Notes: generated by a model from the letters alone, not told the origin. A stretch of 5,890 nucleotides of DNA from CAYLJO01 sp964383905 (GCA_964383905.1 CAYLJO010000309.1:1-5890), one strand, 5' to 3'; numbered from the stretch's first letter, positions 1-5,501 are shown. Translations and numbers: made by a program.

Positions 1-2
1 GC

Positions 3-197
3 AGTCAGTGTCCCGCCTGTGGATTCGGCACGCGCCGGCACGACCGATTCTGCCGGCGCTGCGGAATCGACCTTGACCGGTGGCGGAGCGCGATCACCGT
101 TCCGCCAACTGTGAACGCCCCGGCTGAATGGGAGACCGCCGCGCGTCCGGTCACGGGACAAATGCTGACCACAACGCGCCTTGTTACGGGGCAAAAC
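3..197 (+). CDS. Partial open frame with zinc ribbon, in frame with sthA (5' end outside window)
   Basis: The frame starting at base 3 has no stop codon up to the sthA methionine at 198 and is in the same phase. It begins SQCPACGFG and contains a Cys-x2-Cys-Gly, ten-residue gap, Cys-x2-Cys-Gly pattern (CPAC at about bases 9-20, FCRRCG at about 48-65). This is the typical four-cysteine zinc ribbon found at the ends of many bacterial proteins. A Pro/Ala/Thr-rich linker of about 45 residues follows, with an imperfect 11-residue duplication (RPVTGQ and RLVTGQ). Two readings are possible: a zinc-ribbon extension fused to the transhydrogenase, or an upstream gene or non-coding stretch that happens to stay open. 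No start codon is visible for the ribbon, so the gene would begin outside the window. Known SthA proteins have no such domain, so a separate sthA start at 198 remains my default. Confidence 0.4.
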
Positions 198-1586
198 ATG
201 GCCACAAGTTCAAATCGTTTTGATCTGGTCGTCATCGGCAGCGGCCCTGCCGGTCAGAAGGGCGCGATCGCCGCGGCCAAACTCGGCAAACGCGTGGCGA
301 TTGTTGACCGCCGCGAGATGACGGGCGGCGTGTCACTGCACACCGGAACCATCCCCAGCAAGACGCTCCGCGAAGCCGTGCTCTATCTAACCGGCTACCG
401 GCAGCGCGCCTTCTACGGACGCGACTACACGCTCAAAGAGGAGATCAGCACCGCCGATCTGATGGAGCGTGTGCAGACGGTCGTCAACAGAGAGATGGCC
501 GTCATCAGAGAGCAGCTCAGACGAAACGGCGTAGTCATGATCGACGGCACGGCCCGCTTTACCGGCCCGCATACCTTGGTGGTTGAAGGGGGACAGGGTG
601 GGAAGCTCGTGGAGGCAGAACACGTCCTGGTCGCCTGCGGCACGCGCGCGGCCCGCCCGCCCGAGATCCCGTTCGGCGACGGGGTGATAGACGCGGACCA
701 GATCGGGCAGGGCGGCCAAATCCCGCGCGACCTGATCGTGGTCGGGGCCGGCGTGATCGGGCTTGAGTACGCCTCGATGGCGACGGCGCTCGGCCTCAAA
801 GTGACCGTCATCGACCAGCGGCCCGCCATACTCGACTTTGTGGATCACGAGATCGTGGAAGCCCTGAGCTATCACATGCGGCGACAGGAAGCCGTCTTTC
901 GTCTGGGCGAAAAGGTCACAGAGATCAAGGTCGGTGAGCGAGGCCTGGTGCGGGTCGGGCTGGAGAGCGGCAAACGCCTGCACGCCGAGGGTCTGCTTTA
1001 CGCCGCCGGGCGGCAGGCCAACACGGACCTGCTCAATCTGGCGGCGGCCGGTCTGGAGCCGGACGCGCGGGGTCGGATCGCGGTCAACGAGCATTTTCAG
1101 TCAGCCGTCGAGCACGTCTACGCGGCGGGCGATTGCATCGGCTTCCCGTCTCTGGCGGCCACCTCCCTGGAGCAAGGGCGGCTGGCGGTCCAGCACATGT
1201 TCGGTCGGCCCGTAGCCAGCCGCCCGTCGCTGTTCCCTTACGGCATCTATACCATCCCGGAAATCTCGATGGTCGGCCGGACTGAGCAGGAGCTGACACG
1301 CGACGGGATCCCATACGAGACCGGGGTGGCGAGATACGAGGAGGTGGCCAGAGGGCAGATCGTCGGGGACGAGACGGGGATGTTGAAGATTCTCTTCCAC
1401 CCCGACACGTTGAAGGTACTGGGCGTCCACGCCATCGGGGAGAACGCGACCGAGATCATTCACATCGGCCAGACGCTGCTGGCACTGGGCGGCACCGTCG
1501 AGTTCTTCCGCGACAGCGTCTTCAACTACCCGACTTTTGCCGAGGCCTACAAGGTGGCCGCACTCAACGGGCTGAATAAGCTCTGA
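198..1586 (+). CDS. sthA: Soluble pyridine nucleotide transhydrogenase (Si-specific NAD(P)+ transhydrogenase)
   Basis: This cytosolic FAD flavoprotein exchanges hydride between NADPH and NAD+ and so balances the two nicotinamide pools. From ATG 198 it has 462 residues, close to the 466 of E. coli SthA. Visible motifs are the N-terminal FAD dinucleotide fold (GSGPAG, 14-19), the segment GGVSLHTGTIPSK (43-55), the NAD(P) fold GAGVIGLE (183-190), the second FAD motif AAGDCIG (309-315), and the dimerisation domain ending NYPTFAEAYKVAALNGLNKL. At the two places where lipoamide dehydrogenases carry the redox cysteines, this protein has Ser46 and Thr51, so it cannot form the active disulfide. That points to transhydrogenase rather than dihydrolipoamide dehydrogenase. 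An upstream in-frame GTG at 111 would add 29 residues. I prefer 198 because residues FDLVVIGSG follow at the family's usual distance and ACGGGG lies a few bases upstream. The frame also remains open upstream to a zinc-ribbon motif. Confidence 0.93.
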   Translation: MATSSNRFDLVVIGSGPAGQKGAIAAAKLGKRVAIVDRREMTGGVSLHTGTIPSKTLREAVLYLTGYRQRAFYGRDYTLKEEISTADLMERVQTVVNREMAVIREQLRRNGVVMIDGTARFTGPHTLVVEGGQGGKLVEAEHVLVACGTRAARPPEIPFGDGVIDADQIGQGGQIPRDLIVVGAGVIGLEYASMATALGLKVTVIDQRPAILDFVDHEIVEALSYHMRRQEAVFRLGEKVTEIKVGERGLVRVGLESGKRLHAEGLLYAAGRQANTDLLNLAAAGLEPDARGRIAVNEHFQSAVEHVYAAGDCIGFPSLAATSLEQGRLAVQHMFGRPVASRPSLFPYGIYTIPEISMVGRTEQELTRDGIPYETGVARYEEVARGQIVGDETGMLKILFHPDTLKVLGVHAIGENATEIIHIGQTLLALGGTVEFFRDSVFNYPTFAEAYKVAALNGLNKL

Positions 1587-1622
1587 ACCGGCTTCAGGCG
1601 AAGAAGGTCGCCAGTACCGGCG

Positions 1623-1629
1623 AAGGAGG
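1623..1629 (+). promoter_or_regulatory. Strong Shine-Dalgarno (AAGGAGG) for the outer-membrane efflux gene
   Basis: AAGGAGG is a near-perfect anti-16S match placed 9 nt before GTG 1639. It fixes that GTG as the start although it is not ATG. It lies in the 52-nt gap after sthA. No convincing terminator separates the two genes, so co-transcription is plausible. Confidence 0.8.
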
Positions 1630-1638
1630 CTGACGGAA

Positions 1639-3054
1639 GTGATACGGAAGCGATTTGTAGCTACTGTGATTGTCATTAGCTTATTGGCCGGCGGCGCGTC
1701 CGGCCAGAAGAAGTACAAACGTCCGGCGGTCAAGACGCCCGACGCATTCCGCGGCGCCGACGCTACTGCCCCGGCTGATCAGACTTCTATCGGCGACCTC
1801 AAGTGGTTTGAGGTCTTCAAAGACCAAGAGCTGCAGAAGCTCGTCCGCACGGCGATGATTCAGAACTACGATCTGCGTGCGGCCCTCGCGCGCATCAACG
1901 CGGCGCGCGCCAACCTCGGCCTCGCACGCTCCGATCAGTTCCCGCAGTTCGAGGCCGGCGCTGACCTGACGACGACGCGCACGTCCAAAAACGGCCAGTT
2001 CGGCGCTTTCGGCCCGGGCGGTCGGACGCGCACTTTCGGCAGCGTCCTGTTGAATCTCCTTACCTTTGAGATAGACGTTTGGGGCCGGCTGCGCCAGCAA
2101 ACCAAAGCCGCGCGGGCCGAGTTGCGAGCTTCTGAGGAAGACCGCAAGGCGGTCATGACGACCGTCGTGGGCGATGTCGCAACAGGGTATTTCAGCCTGC
2201 TCGAACTCGACAGCGAGCTCGACATTGACCGGCGCACGCTCGCGACCCGGCAGGATTCGCTGCGGCTGATCGGGTTACGGCAACAAGGCGGCGTGGCGAC
2301 CGCGTTGGATGTGCGTCAGGCGGAGGAGTTGGTTTATCAGGCGTCGGAGACGATTCCCGATACCGAACGAGCCATCGAGCAGACCGAGAACCAGATCAGT
2401 TTAATCCTTGGCAATAACCCGGGGCCGATTCCACGCGGTCAATCTCTGACCCGGCAACAGGAACTGCCAGCGGTACCGGCCGGCTTACCCTCTTCATTGC
2501 TCGAGCGGCGGCCGGACATTCGCGCCGCAGAGCAGAACCTGGTGGCTCAGCACGCGCTCGTCTATGTGGCCAGGGCCGCCTACTTCCCCCGGATCAGTTT
2601 GACGGGTGGGTTGGGGTTTCAAAGCAGCCAGCTCTCGAGCCTGTTCACGGGTGCGAGCCGGAGTTGGAGTTTCGTGCCTGAGGTGACGCAGCCGATCTTC
2701 ACCGCCGGGCGGCTGAAATCGAACGTGAAGTTTGCGCGGGCGCAGCAGGAACTGGCGCTGGCGTTTTATCAGCAAACGATTCAGACCGCGTTCCGCGAAG
2801 TGTCGGACGCACTGGTCCAGTACCGCAAGGTGAAAGAGATCCGCGCGCAGCAGGAATTGTTGGTGACGACGCTGCGAGACCGGTCGCGGCTGGCGCATCT
2901 GAGATACGAGGGGGGCGTGGATACGCTGCTTAACGCGCTTGATGCGGATCGCGAGCTGTTCAGCGCGGAGCTGAGTCTGGCGCAGACGAGGCGGAACGAG
3001 TTGTTGTCGCTCGTCCAACTCTACAAGGCGCTGGGCGGCGGTTGGCAGCAGTAA
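1639..3054 (+). CDS. Outer-membrane efflux protein, NodT/OprM (TolC-like) family
   Basis: This is the trimeric outer-membrane duct of a tripartite RND or ABC-type efflux or secretion system. It spans the periplasm and connects with a membrane-fusion protein and an inner-membrane pump. It has 471 residues, normal for the family, with the expected two OEP repeats. Repeat one covers about residues 60-250 (NYDLRAALARINAARANLGL, then a long helical coiled coil). Repeat two covers about 275-465 and carries the hallmark LLERRPDIRAAEQNL and AAYFPRISLTGG motifs. The N terminus is a signal peptide (MIRKRF, then a hydrophobic core to about residue 18) followed by the family's Y-x-R-P motif (26-29). The lipobox position that is normally Cys is Gly19 (LLAGG), so lipidation is not expected; cleavage near ASG/Q by signal peptidase I is possible. 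No fusion protein or pump gene is in the window. The next gene starts 17 nt downstream, which suggests an operon. Confidence 0.92.
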   Translation: MIRKRFVATVIVISLLAGGASGQKKYKRPAVKTPDAFRGADATAPADQTSIGDLKWFEVFKDQELQKLVRTAMIQNYDLRAALARINAARANLGLARSDQFPQFEAGADLTTTRTSKNGQFGAFGPGGRTRTFGSVLLNLLTFEIDVWGRLRQQTKAARAELRASEEDRKAVMTTVVGDVATGYFSLLELDSELDIDRRTLATRQDSLRLIGLRQQGGVATALDVRQAEELVYQASETIPDTERAIEQTENQISLILGNNPGPIPRGQSLTRQQELPAVPAGLPSSLLERRPDIRAAEQNLVAQHALVYVARAAYFPRISLTGGLGFQSSQLSSLFTGASRSWSFVPEVTQPIFTAGRLKSNVKFARAQQELALAFYQQTIQTAFREVSDALVQYRKVKEIRAQQELLVTTLRDRSRLAHLRYEGGVDTLLNALDADRELFSAELSLAQTRRNELLSLVQLYKALGGGWQQ

Positions 3055-3059
3055 GAAGT

Positions 3060-3065
3060 GGAGAG
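3060..3065 (+). promoter_or_regulatory. Shine-Dalgarno (GGAGAG) for the channel-ATPase gene
   Basis: GGAGAG sits 6 nt before ATG 3072 and just after the stop of the efflux gene (3052-3054). It supports start 3072 over the overlapping ATG at 3068, which is in another frame and would begin only 2 nt after the motif. Confidence 0.6.
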
Positions 3066-3071
3066 CGATGA

Positions 3072-3908
3072 ATGTCTTCAGAAGAAAACAGCCTTTCCGG
3101 TTTAGTGACCGGGCTAACACAGAAACGGACGCCGAAAGGAATGCCGGAATTCGACCGCCAAGTTTACCGCTACCTTTTAACCCTCACGGCAGCCGTGATC
3201 GCACTCGGCACGACCTTCTACCACTTCGTCGAAAAATTATCGTGGTTGGACGCCAACTATTTCAGCGTCGTCACCCTGTCAACGGTCGGCTACGGGGATA
3301 TTACGCCCCACACCGACGCGGGCAAGATTTTCACCATCTTCTACATTTTTACAGGCGTCGGCATCATCACCAGTTTCATCCACTACGCCTTCCGGCGGCG
3401 GGCCTACAACCGATACAAAGGCGGCACAGACGCGTCCCCGCCGTCCGAGGTCGAGGGGGCCTCGGCCCGACCCGACTGGATCGAACTGCGCGTCCCTTGT
3501 GAATTGAAGTACGTTTCTACTTCGGAGGAGGCGCTCACACTGTTCGCAGCCGACATCCCGCCGGAGATGCGCGAAGCAATCGCGGTCGCCTTCTGCGAGA
3601 CGCTCGGCAACGCGATTGAGCACGGCGGCCGACTCGACGCGGCGCAACACATCGAGGTCAGCTGCGTGCGGCTCAAGCACGCCGTGGTCTGCCAGATCAA
3701 AGACCCCGGCGCAGGGTTCGCCCCGGCGCGGCTCGATCATGCCGCGATCAACAACCCCGGCGGCGACCCCCTGCGACACGCGCGCGTGCGCGAGGAGAAA
3801 GGCATGAGGCCCGGCGGGTTCGGTCTACTGCTCACGGCCAAGATGGTGGATGAACTGGCCTACAACGAGCGGCACAACGAGGTGCTATTCGTCAAATACC
3901 TGCCTTAG
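3072..3908 (+). CDS. Two-TM potassium channel fused to an RsbW-like GHKL ATPase domain
   Basis: The predicted protein has 278 residues. The N-terminal half is an Ion_trans_2-type pore: a hydrophobic helix at about 33-52, a pore helix at about 60-70, the K+ selectivity filter TVGYGD at 71-76 preceded by TLS, and a second helix at about 84-106 ending in the basic stretch RRRAYNRYK. A Pro/Ser/Glu linker (117-135) leads to a HATPase_c_2 domain like the anti-sigma serine kinases RsbW and SpoIIAB. It shows an N-box FCETLGNAIEHGG (174-186, Glu176 and Asn180), a G1 box KDPGAGF (210-216), a G2 box GGFGLLL (248-254), and the usual ending VDELAYNERHNEVLFVKYL. There is no histidine-kinase H-box and no RCK/TrkA_N domain, the usual cytosolic gating module of bacterial K+ channels. 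The protein probably sits in the inner membrane as a tetramer, with the ATPase domain in the cytoplasm. ATP-dependent gating, or kinase activity coupled to ion flux, is inference. Genes for a small membrane protein and a c-di-AMP synthase follow. Confidence 0.9.
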   Translation: MSSEENSLSGLVTGLTQKRTPKGMPEFDRQVYRYLLTLTAAVIALGTTFYHFVEKLSWLDANYFSVVTLSTVGYGDITPHTDAGKIFTIFYIFTGVGIITSFIHYAFRRRAYNRYKGGTDASPPSEVEGASARPDWIELRVPCELKYVSTSEEALTLFAADIPPEMREAIAVAFCETLGNAIEHGGRLDAAQHIEVSCVRLKHAVVCQIKDPGAGFAPARLDHAAINNPGGDPLRHARVREEKGMRPGGFGLLLTAKMVDELAYNERHNEVLFVKYLP

Positions 3909-3971
3909 GGCGGTGGAGCCCACGACTGGCGACGGAGATTGGCGAGAAAGGGGGGAGGGCGTGGAAAGATC

Positions 3972-4292
3972 ATGGACATCCTGGACCGGATGATACTCAT
4001 ATTCCTCGAGCTGACGGTTGCAGGCTACGTGCTGCTCGCGCTGCTCCTGTTTACCCGCGCGCTATCCACCCTGGTTAATCACCGCCACAGTGTCAAAGGG
4101 CCGGCGCACGCGAACCGACCCGACCGGAAGGCGAAAGTGGTATCCGAATCTGGAGTGCAGGGCATGATCAGCGGAGGCACGAAGGTACGTTCGTGGGCAC
4201 CCTCCCGCGTCTCTGCGCCACCGCCGCAAGAAGGCGCAGATGTGAAGGCGCAGGCCGCCAAAAGTGGTGAGGGTGAACAGCGGGCGGCGTAG
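3972..4292 (+). CDS. Small single-pass membrane protein, unknown function
   Basis: From ATG 3972 the product is 106 residues. It begins MDILDRMILIFLELTVAGYV and has one strong hydrophobic helix at about residues 7-29 with an acidic residue (Glu13) inside it. A basic stretch (RALSTLVNHRH) and a hydrophilic, low-complexity tail rich in Lys, Ser, Ala and Pro follow. The positive-inside rule would put the tail in the cytoplasm. A TTG at 3939 would add 11 residues (MARKGGGRGKI). I prefer the ATG because the hydrophobic helix then starts right after a short acidic N terminus. Purine-rich GGGGGGAGGG and GGAAAG tracts lie upstream of the ATG, but neither is ideally spaced. I do not recognise a family. 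Its place between a K+ channel and a c-di-AMP cyclase suggests an accessory or regulatory subunit, which is inference only. The last third of the frame overlaps inverted repeats and may be poorly conserved. Confidence 0.55.
   Translation: MDILDRMILIFLELTVAGYVLLALLLFTRALSTLVNHRHSVKGPAHANRPDRKAKVVSESGVQGMISGGTKVRSWAPSRVSAPPPQEGADVKAQAAKSGEGEQRAA
4212..4240. repeat. Inverted repeat TCTGCGCC...GGCGCAGA
   Basis: Perfect 8-bp arms (4212-4219 and 4233-4240) flank a 13-nt loop near the 3' end of the small membrane protein gene. The right arm's AAGGCGCAG is repeated directly at 4245-4253. No T-tract follows, so it is not a classic terminator. The arm sequence resembles the hairpin at 4292-4311, so the two may be related dispersed elements. 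Confidence 0.4.
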
Positions 4293-4311
4293 CGCAGATT
4301 TTAGTCTGTGC
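4292..4311. repeat. REP-like hairpin between the small membrane protein and diadenylate cyclase genes
   Basis: GCGCAGA (4292-4298) and TCTGTGC (4305-4311) form a 7-bp stem with one G-T wobble and a 6-nt loop TTTTAG. The stem begins inside the TAG stop (4290-4292) of the preceding gene. It looks like the short GC-capped palindromes dispersed between genes in many genomes. Its translation in the downstream frame (RSADFSLCP) has no likeness to the cyclase family, which argues that the cyclase starts after it. A role in mRNA stability or attenuation is possible but not shown. Confidence 0.4.
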
Positions 4312-4326
4312 CCGTTCCGAATAACG

Positions 4327-4935
4327 ATGAAGACTATGCTACCAAATGGAGGCCGGTCAAGGCTGTTTAAGTCAATCTGCCGGCGTGTGCGCCGGTATGA
4401 CAAGAAGAACTTAGAACCAACCTTGGAGTTAGCGGTCGAGATCGCGCGCGAAGGTCGCGAGGGTCGGCGGATCGGGACGCTCTTCACCTTCGGCGACGCC
4501 GATGCGGTGCTGGAACGTTCGCGCCCATTAATACTTGATCCCCTGGCAGGACATCCCGAGGAGGCGAGACGGATTGGGGATCCACATCTGCGCGGCACGA
4601 TCAAAGAACTCGCCCAACTCGACGGCGCGTTCGTTGTGTCAGACGAAGGTGTCATCGTTTCGGCCTGCCGTTACCTGGACGCGACGGCGTCGGGCGTGGC
4701 TTTGCCCTACGGCATGGCCAGCCGTCACCTAGCCGGGGCCTCGATCTCGCAAGTGACCGACGCGGTGGCCATCGTCGTCTCGGAGAGCTCGATGGTGAGA
4801 ATCTTCGACGACGGCAAGCTGGTCGCCGAAATCATTCCCGAGCTGTGGCTGATGGATCACTACAACGTGCAAGTGGATGTGCCCTACGAGGAGGAGCGCG
4901 TGGGTGATCTGGCCGTGCTCACCGCCACAGATTGA
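4327..4935 (+). CDS. Diadenylate cyclase, soluble DisA_N-domain (DacZ-like) type
   Basis: This enzyme should condense two ATP into the second messenger cyclic di-AMP. From ATG 4327 it has 202 residues. Family signatures are the opening strand GTLFTFGD (50-57), LILDPLAGHPEEARRI (68-83), the catalytic DGA motif in ELAQLDGAFVVSDEG (94-108), ACRYLD (113-118), the RHx motif in ASRHLAGASISQVTDA (131-146), and the strand VAIVVSESSMVRIFDDGKL (147-165). The third position of the usual RHR motif is Leu. There is no CdaA-type membrane segment and no DisA helix-hairpin-helix DNA-binding domain, so it is a stand-alone cytosolic cyclase like the archaeal DacZ group. An acidic tail (YEEERVGD) ends the protein. 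The start is uncertain: the frame opens at GTG 4264, but that extension translates a palindrome and overlaps the upstream gene. ATG 4327 and ATG 4336 are the next candidates, and none has a good ribosome-binding site. It is probably co-transcribed with the K+ channel gene upstream. Confidence 0.85.
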   Translation: MKTMLPNGGRSRLFKSICRRVRRYDKKNLEPTLELAVEIAREGREGRRIGTLFTFGDADAVLERSRPLILDPLAGHPEEARRIGDPHLRGTIKELAQLDGAFVVSDEGVIVSACRYLDATASGVALPYGMASRHLAGASISQVTDAVAIVVSESSMVRIFDDGKLVAEIIPELWLMDHYNVQVDVPYEEERVGDLAVLTATD

Positions 4936-5190
4936 GCGTTTCAGCTAACTCGCTTGTCGGTAGTAGATCATTTTCACTGTTGAACAAAATCAGGTGAAGA
5001 TTAGTTTCAGCCCGGCGATGATGAGCACGACAGCAGGATCGCAGGGTTGAGGGTAGTGTTGCGAGAATTATTTTAAGGCACGAAAGTTATTCGAGTGCGT
5101 TTCGCTATGCCGCTACCCCGAACAGTGAATTGACGAACTTCGCCTGACCCATCGCATCGCTTCCTGCTAACCTTTTGACCAGACCTGGCC

Positions 5191-5295
5191 GTGATTAAAT
5201 ATGAGGCGGAAAAGGCCGGCATGAAGAATGAATGTGAGGCGCAGATCAGGGGTTTGAAGAATAGGATCGCGGAGTTAGAGAAGAGGCGCGAATAG
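5191..5295 (+). CDS. Coiled-coil micro-ORF or gene remnant
   Basis: GTG 5191 opens a 34-residue frame beginning VIKYEAEKAG and ending GLKNRIAELEKRRE before TAG at 5293-5295. It is highly charged, with hydrophobic residues at heptad-like spacing (Ile, Leu, Ile, Leu), as in a short coiled coil. An internal ATG at 5221 would give 24 residues. An in-frame TGA at 5176-5178 closes the frame upstream, and no convincing ribosome-binding site precedes either start. It could be a real micro-protein or the C-terminal remnant of a decayed gene. Its stop lies 2 nt from the stop of the convergent minus-strand mini-gene, a layout often seen for true neighbours. Confidence 0.25.
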   Translation: MIKYEAEKAGMKNECEAQIRGLKNRIAELEKRRE

Positions 5296-5297
5296 AA

Positions 5298-5444
5298 TCA
5301 GTCGAAAGGGCGATAATAGAGCCGGAACCGATCTAAAAACTTGACGGTGAATTGAGCCCGGAAGCCGAAGAAGAATATGTAGCACAGGATGATCAGAGAG
5401 CATGAGACGACCATATACTGCTGAGTTTTCACCCACTCTGTCAT
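5298..5444 (-). CDS. Small single-pass membrane protein (48 aa), unknown function
   Basis: On the minus strand ATG at 5444-5442 opens a 48-residue frame ending with TGA at 5300-5298. The product starts MTEWVKTQQY, continues with a clear transmembrane helix at residues 11-28 (MVVSCSLIILCYIFFFGF), and ends in a basic, aromatic tail (FLDRFRLYYRPFD). This ordered layout of polar head, one hydrophobic helix and positively charged tail is unlikely in random sequence and resembles genuine bacterial mini-membrane proteins. The positive-inside rule would place the tail in the cytoplasm. No good Shine-Dalgarno is seen before the ATG, and the frame is open further upstream, so the start is uncertain. 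I recognise no family. It lies downstream of and opposite to the channel/cyclase cluster. Confidence 0.4.
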   Translation of the reverse strand: MTEWVKTQQYMVVSCSLIILCYIFFFGFRAQFTVKFLDRFRLYYRPFD

Positions 5445-5501
5445 TTGACCGGATATAAGGTGGAGATGCGGACGTGGATGAGTCGTCGGCGAAAATAATG
5501 A

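Noticed and set aside
5..235. Minus-strand frame of 76 residues with CPVT repeated
   Set aside because: It is the complement of the zinc-ribbon/sthA leader. The repeated CPVT comes from the 33-nt tandem repeat on the other strand.
387..1094. Long minus-strand frame of 235 residues inside sthA
   Set aside because: It is a GC-rich shadow of sthA, with no domain and His/Asp-rich composition typical of antisense frames.
1597..1612. Small hairpin GGCGA...TCGCC after sthA, as a terminator
   Set aside because: It has only 5 bp and no T-tract. It is too weak to separate sthA from the efflux gene.
2494..3120. Minus-strand frame of 208 residues over the efflux gene
   Set aside because: It is antisense to conserved OEP motifs and rich in Arg, Gln and Leu without any recognisable fold.
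3068..3502. ATG 3068 frame of 144 residues overlapping the channel start
   Set aside because: It is out of frame with the TVGYGD pore and rich in Arg, His and Pro. The GGAGAG motif is better placed for ATG 3072.
5175..5203. Sigma-70 promoter TTGACC with a -10 near 5198
   Set aside because: The -35 is good, but AATATG at 17-nt spacing is a poor -10, and no well-supported gene follows.
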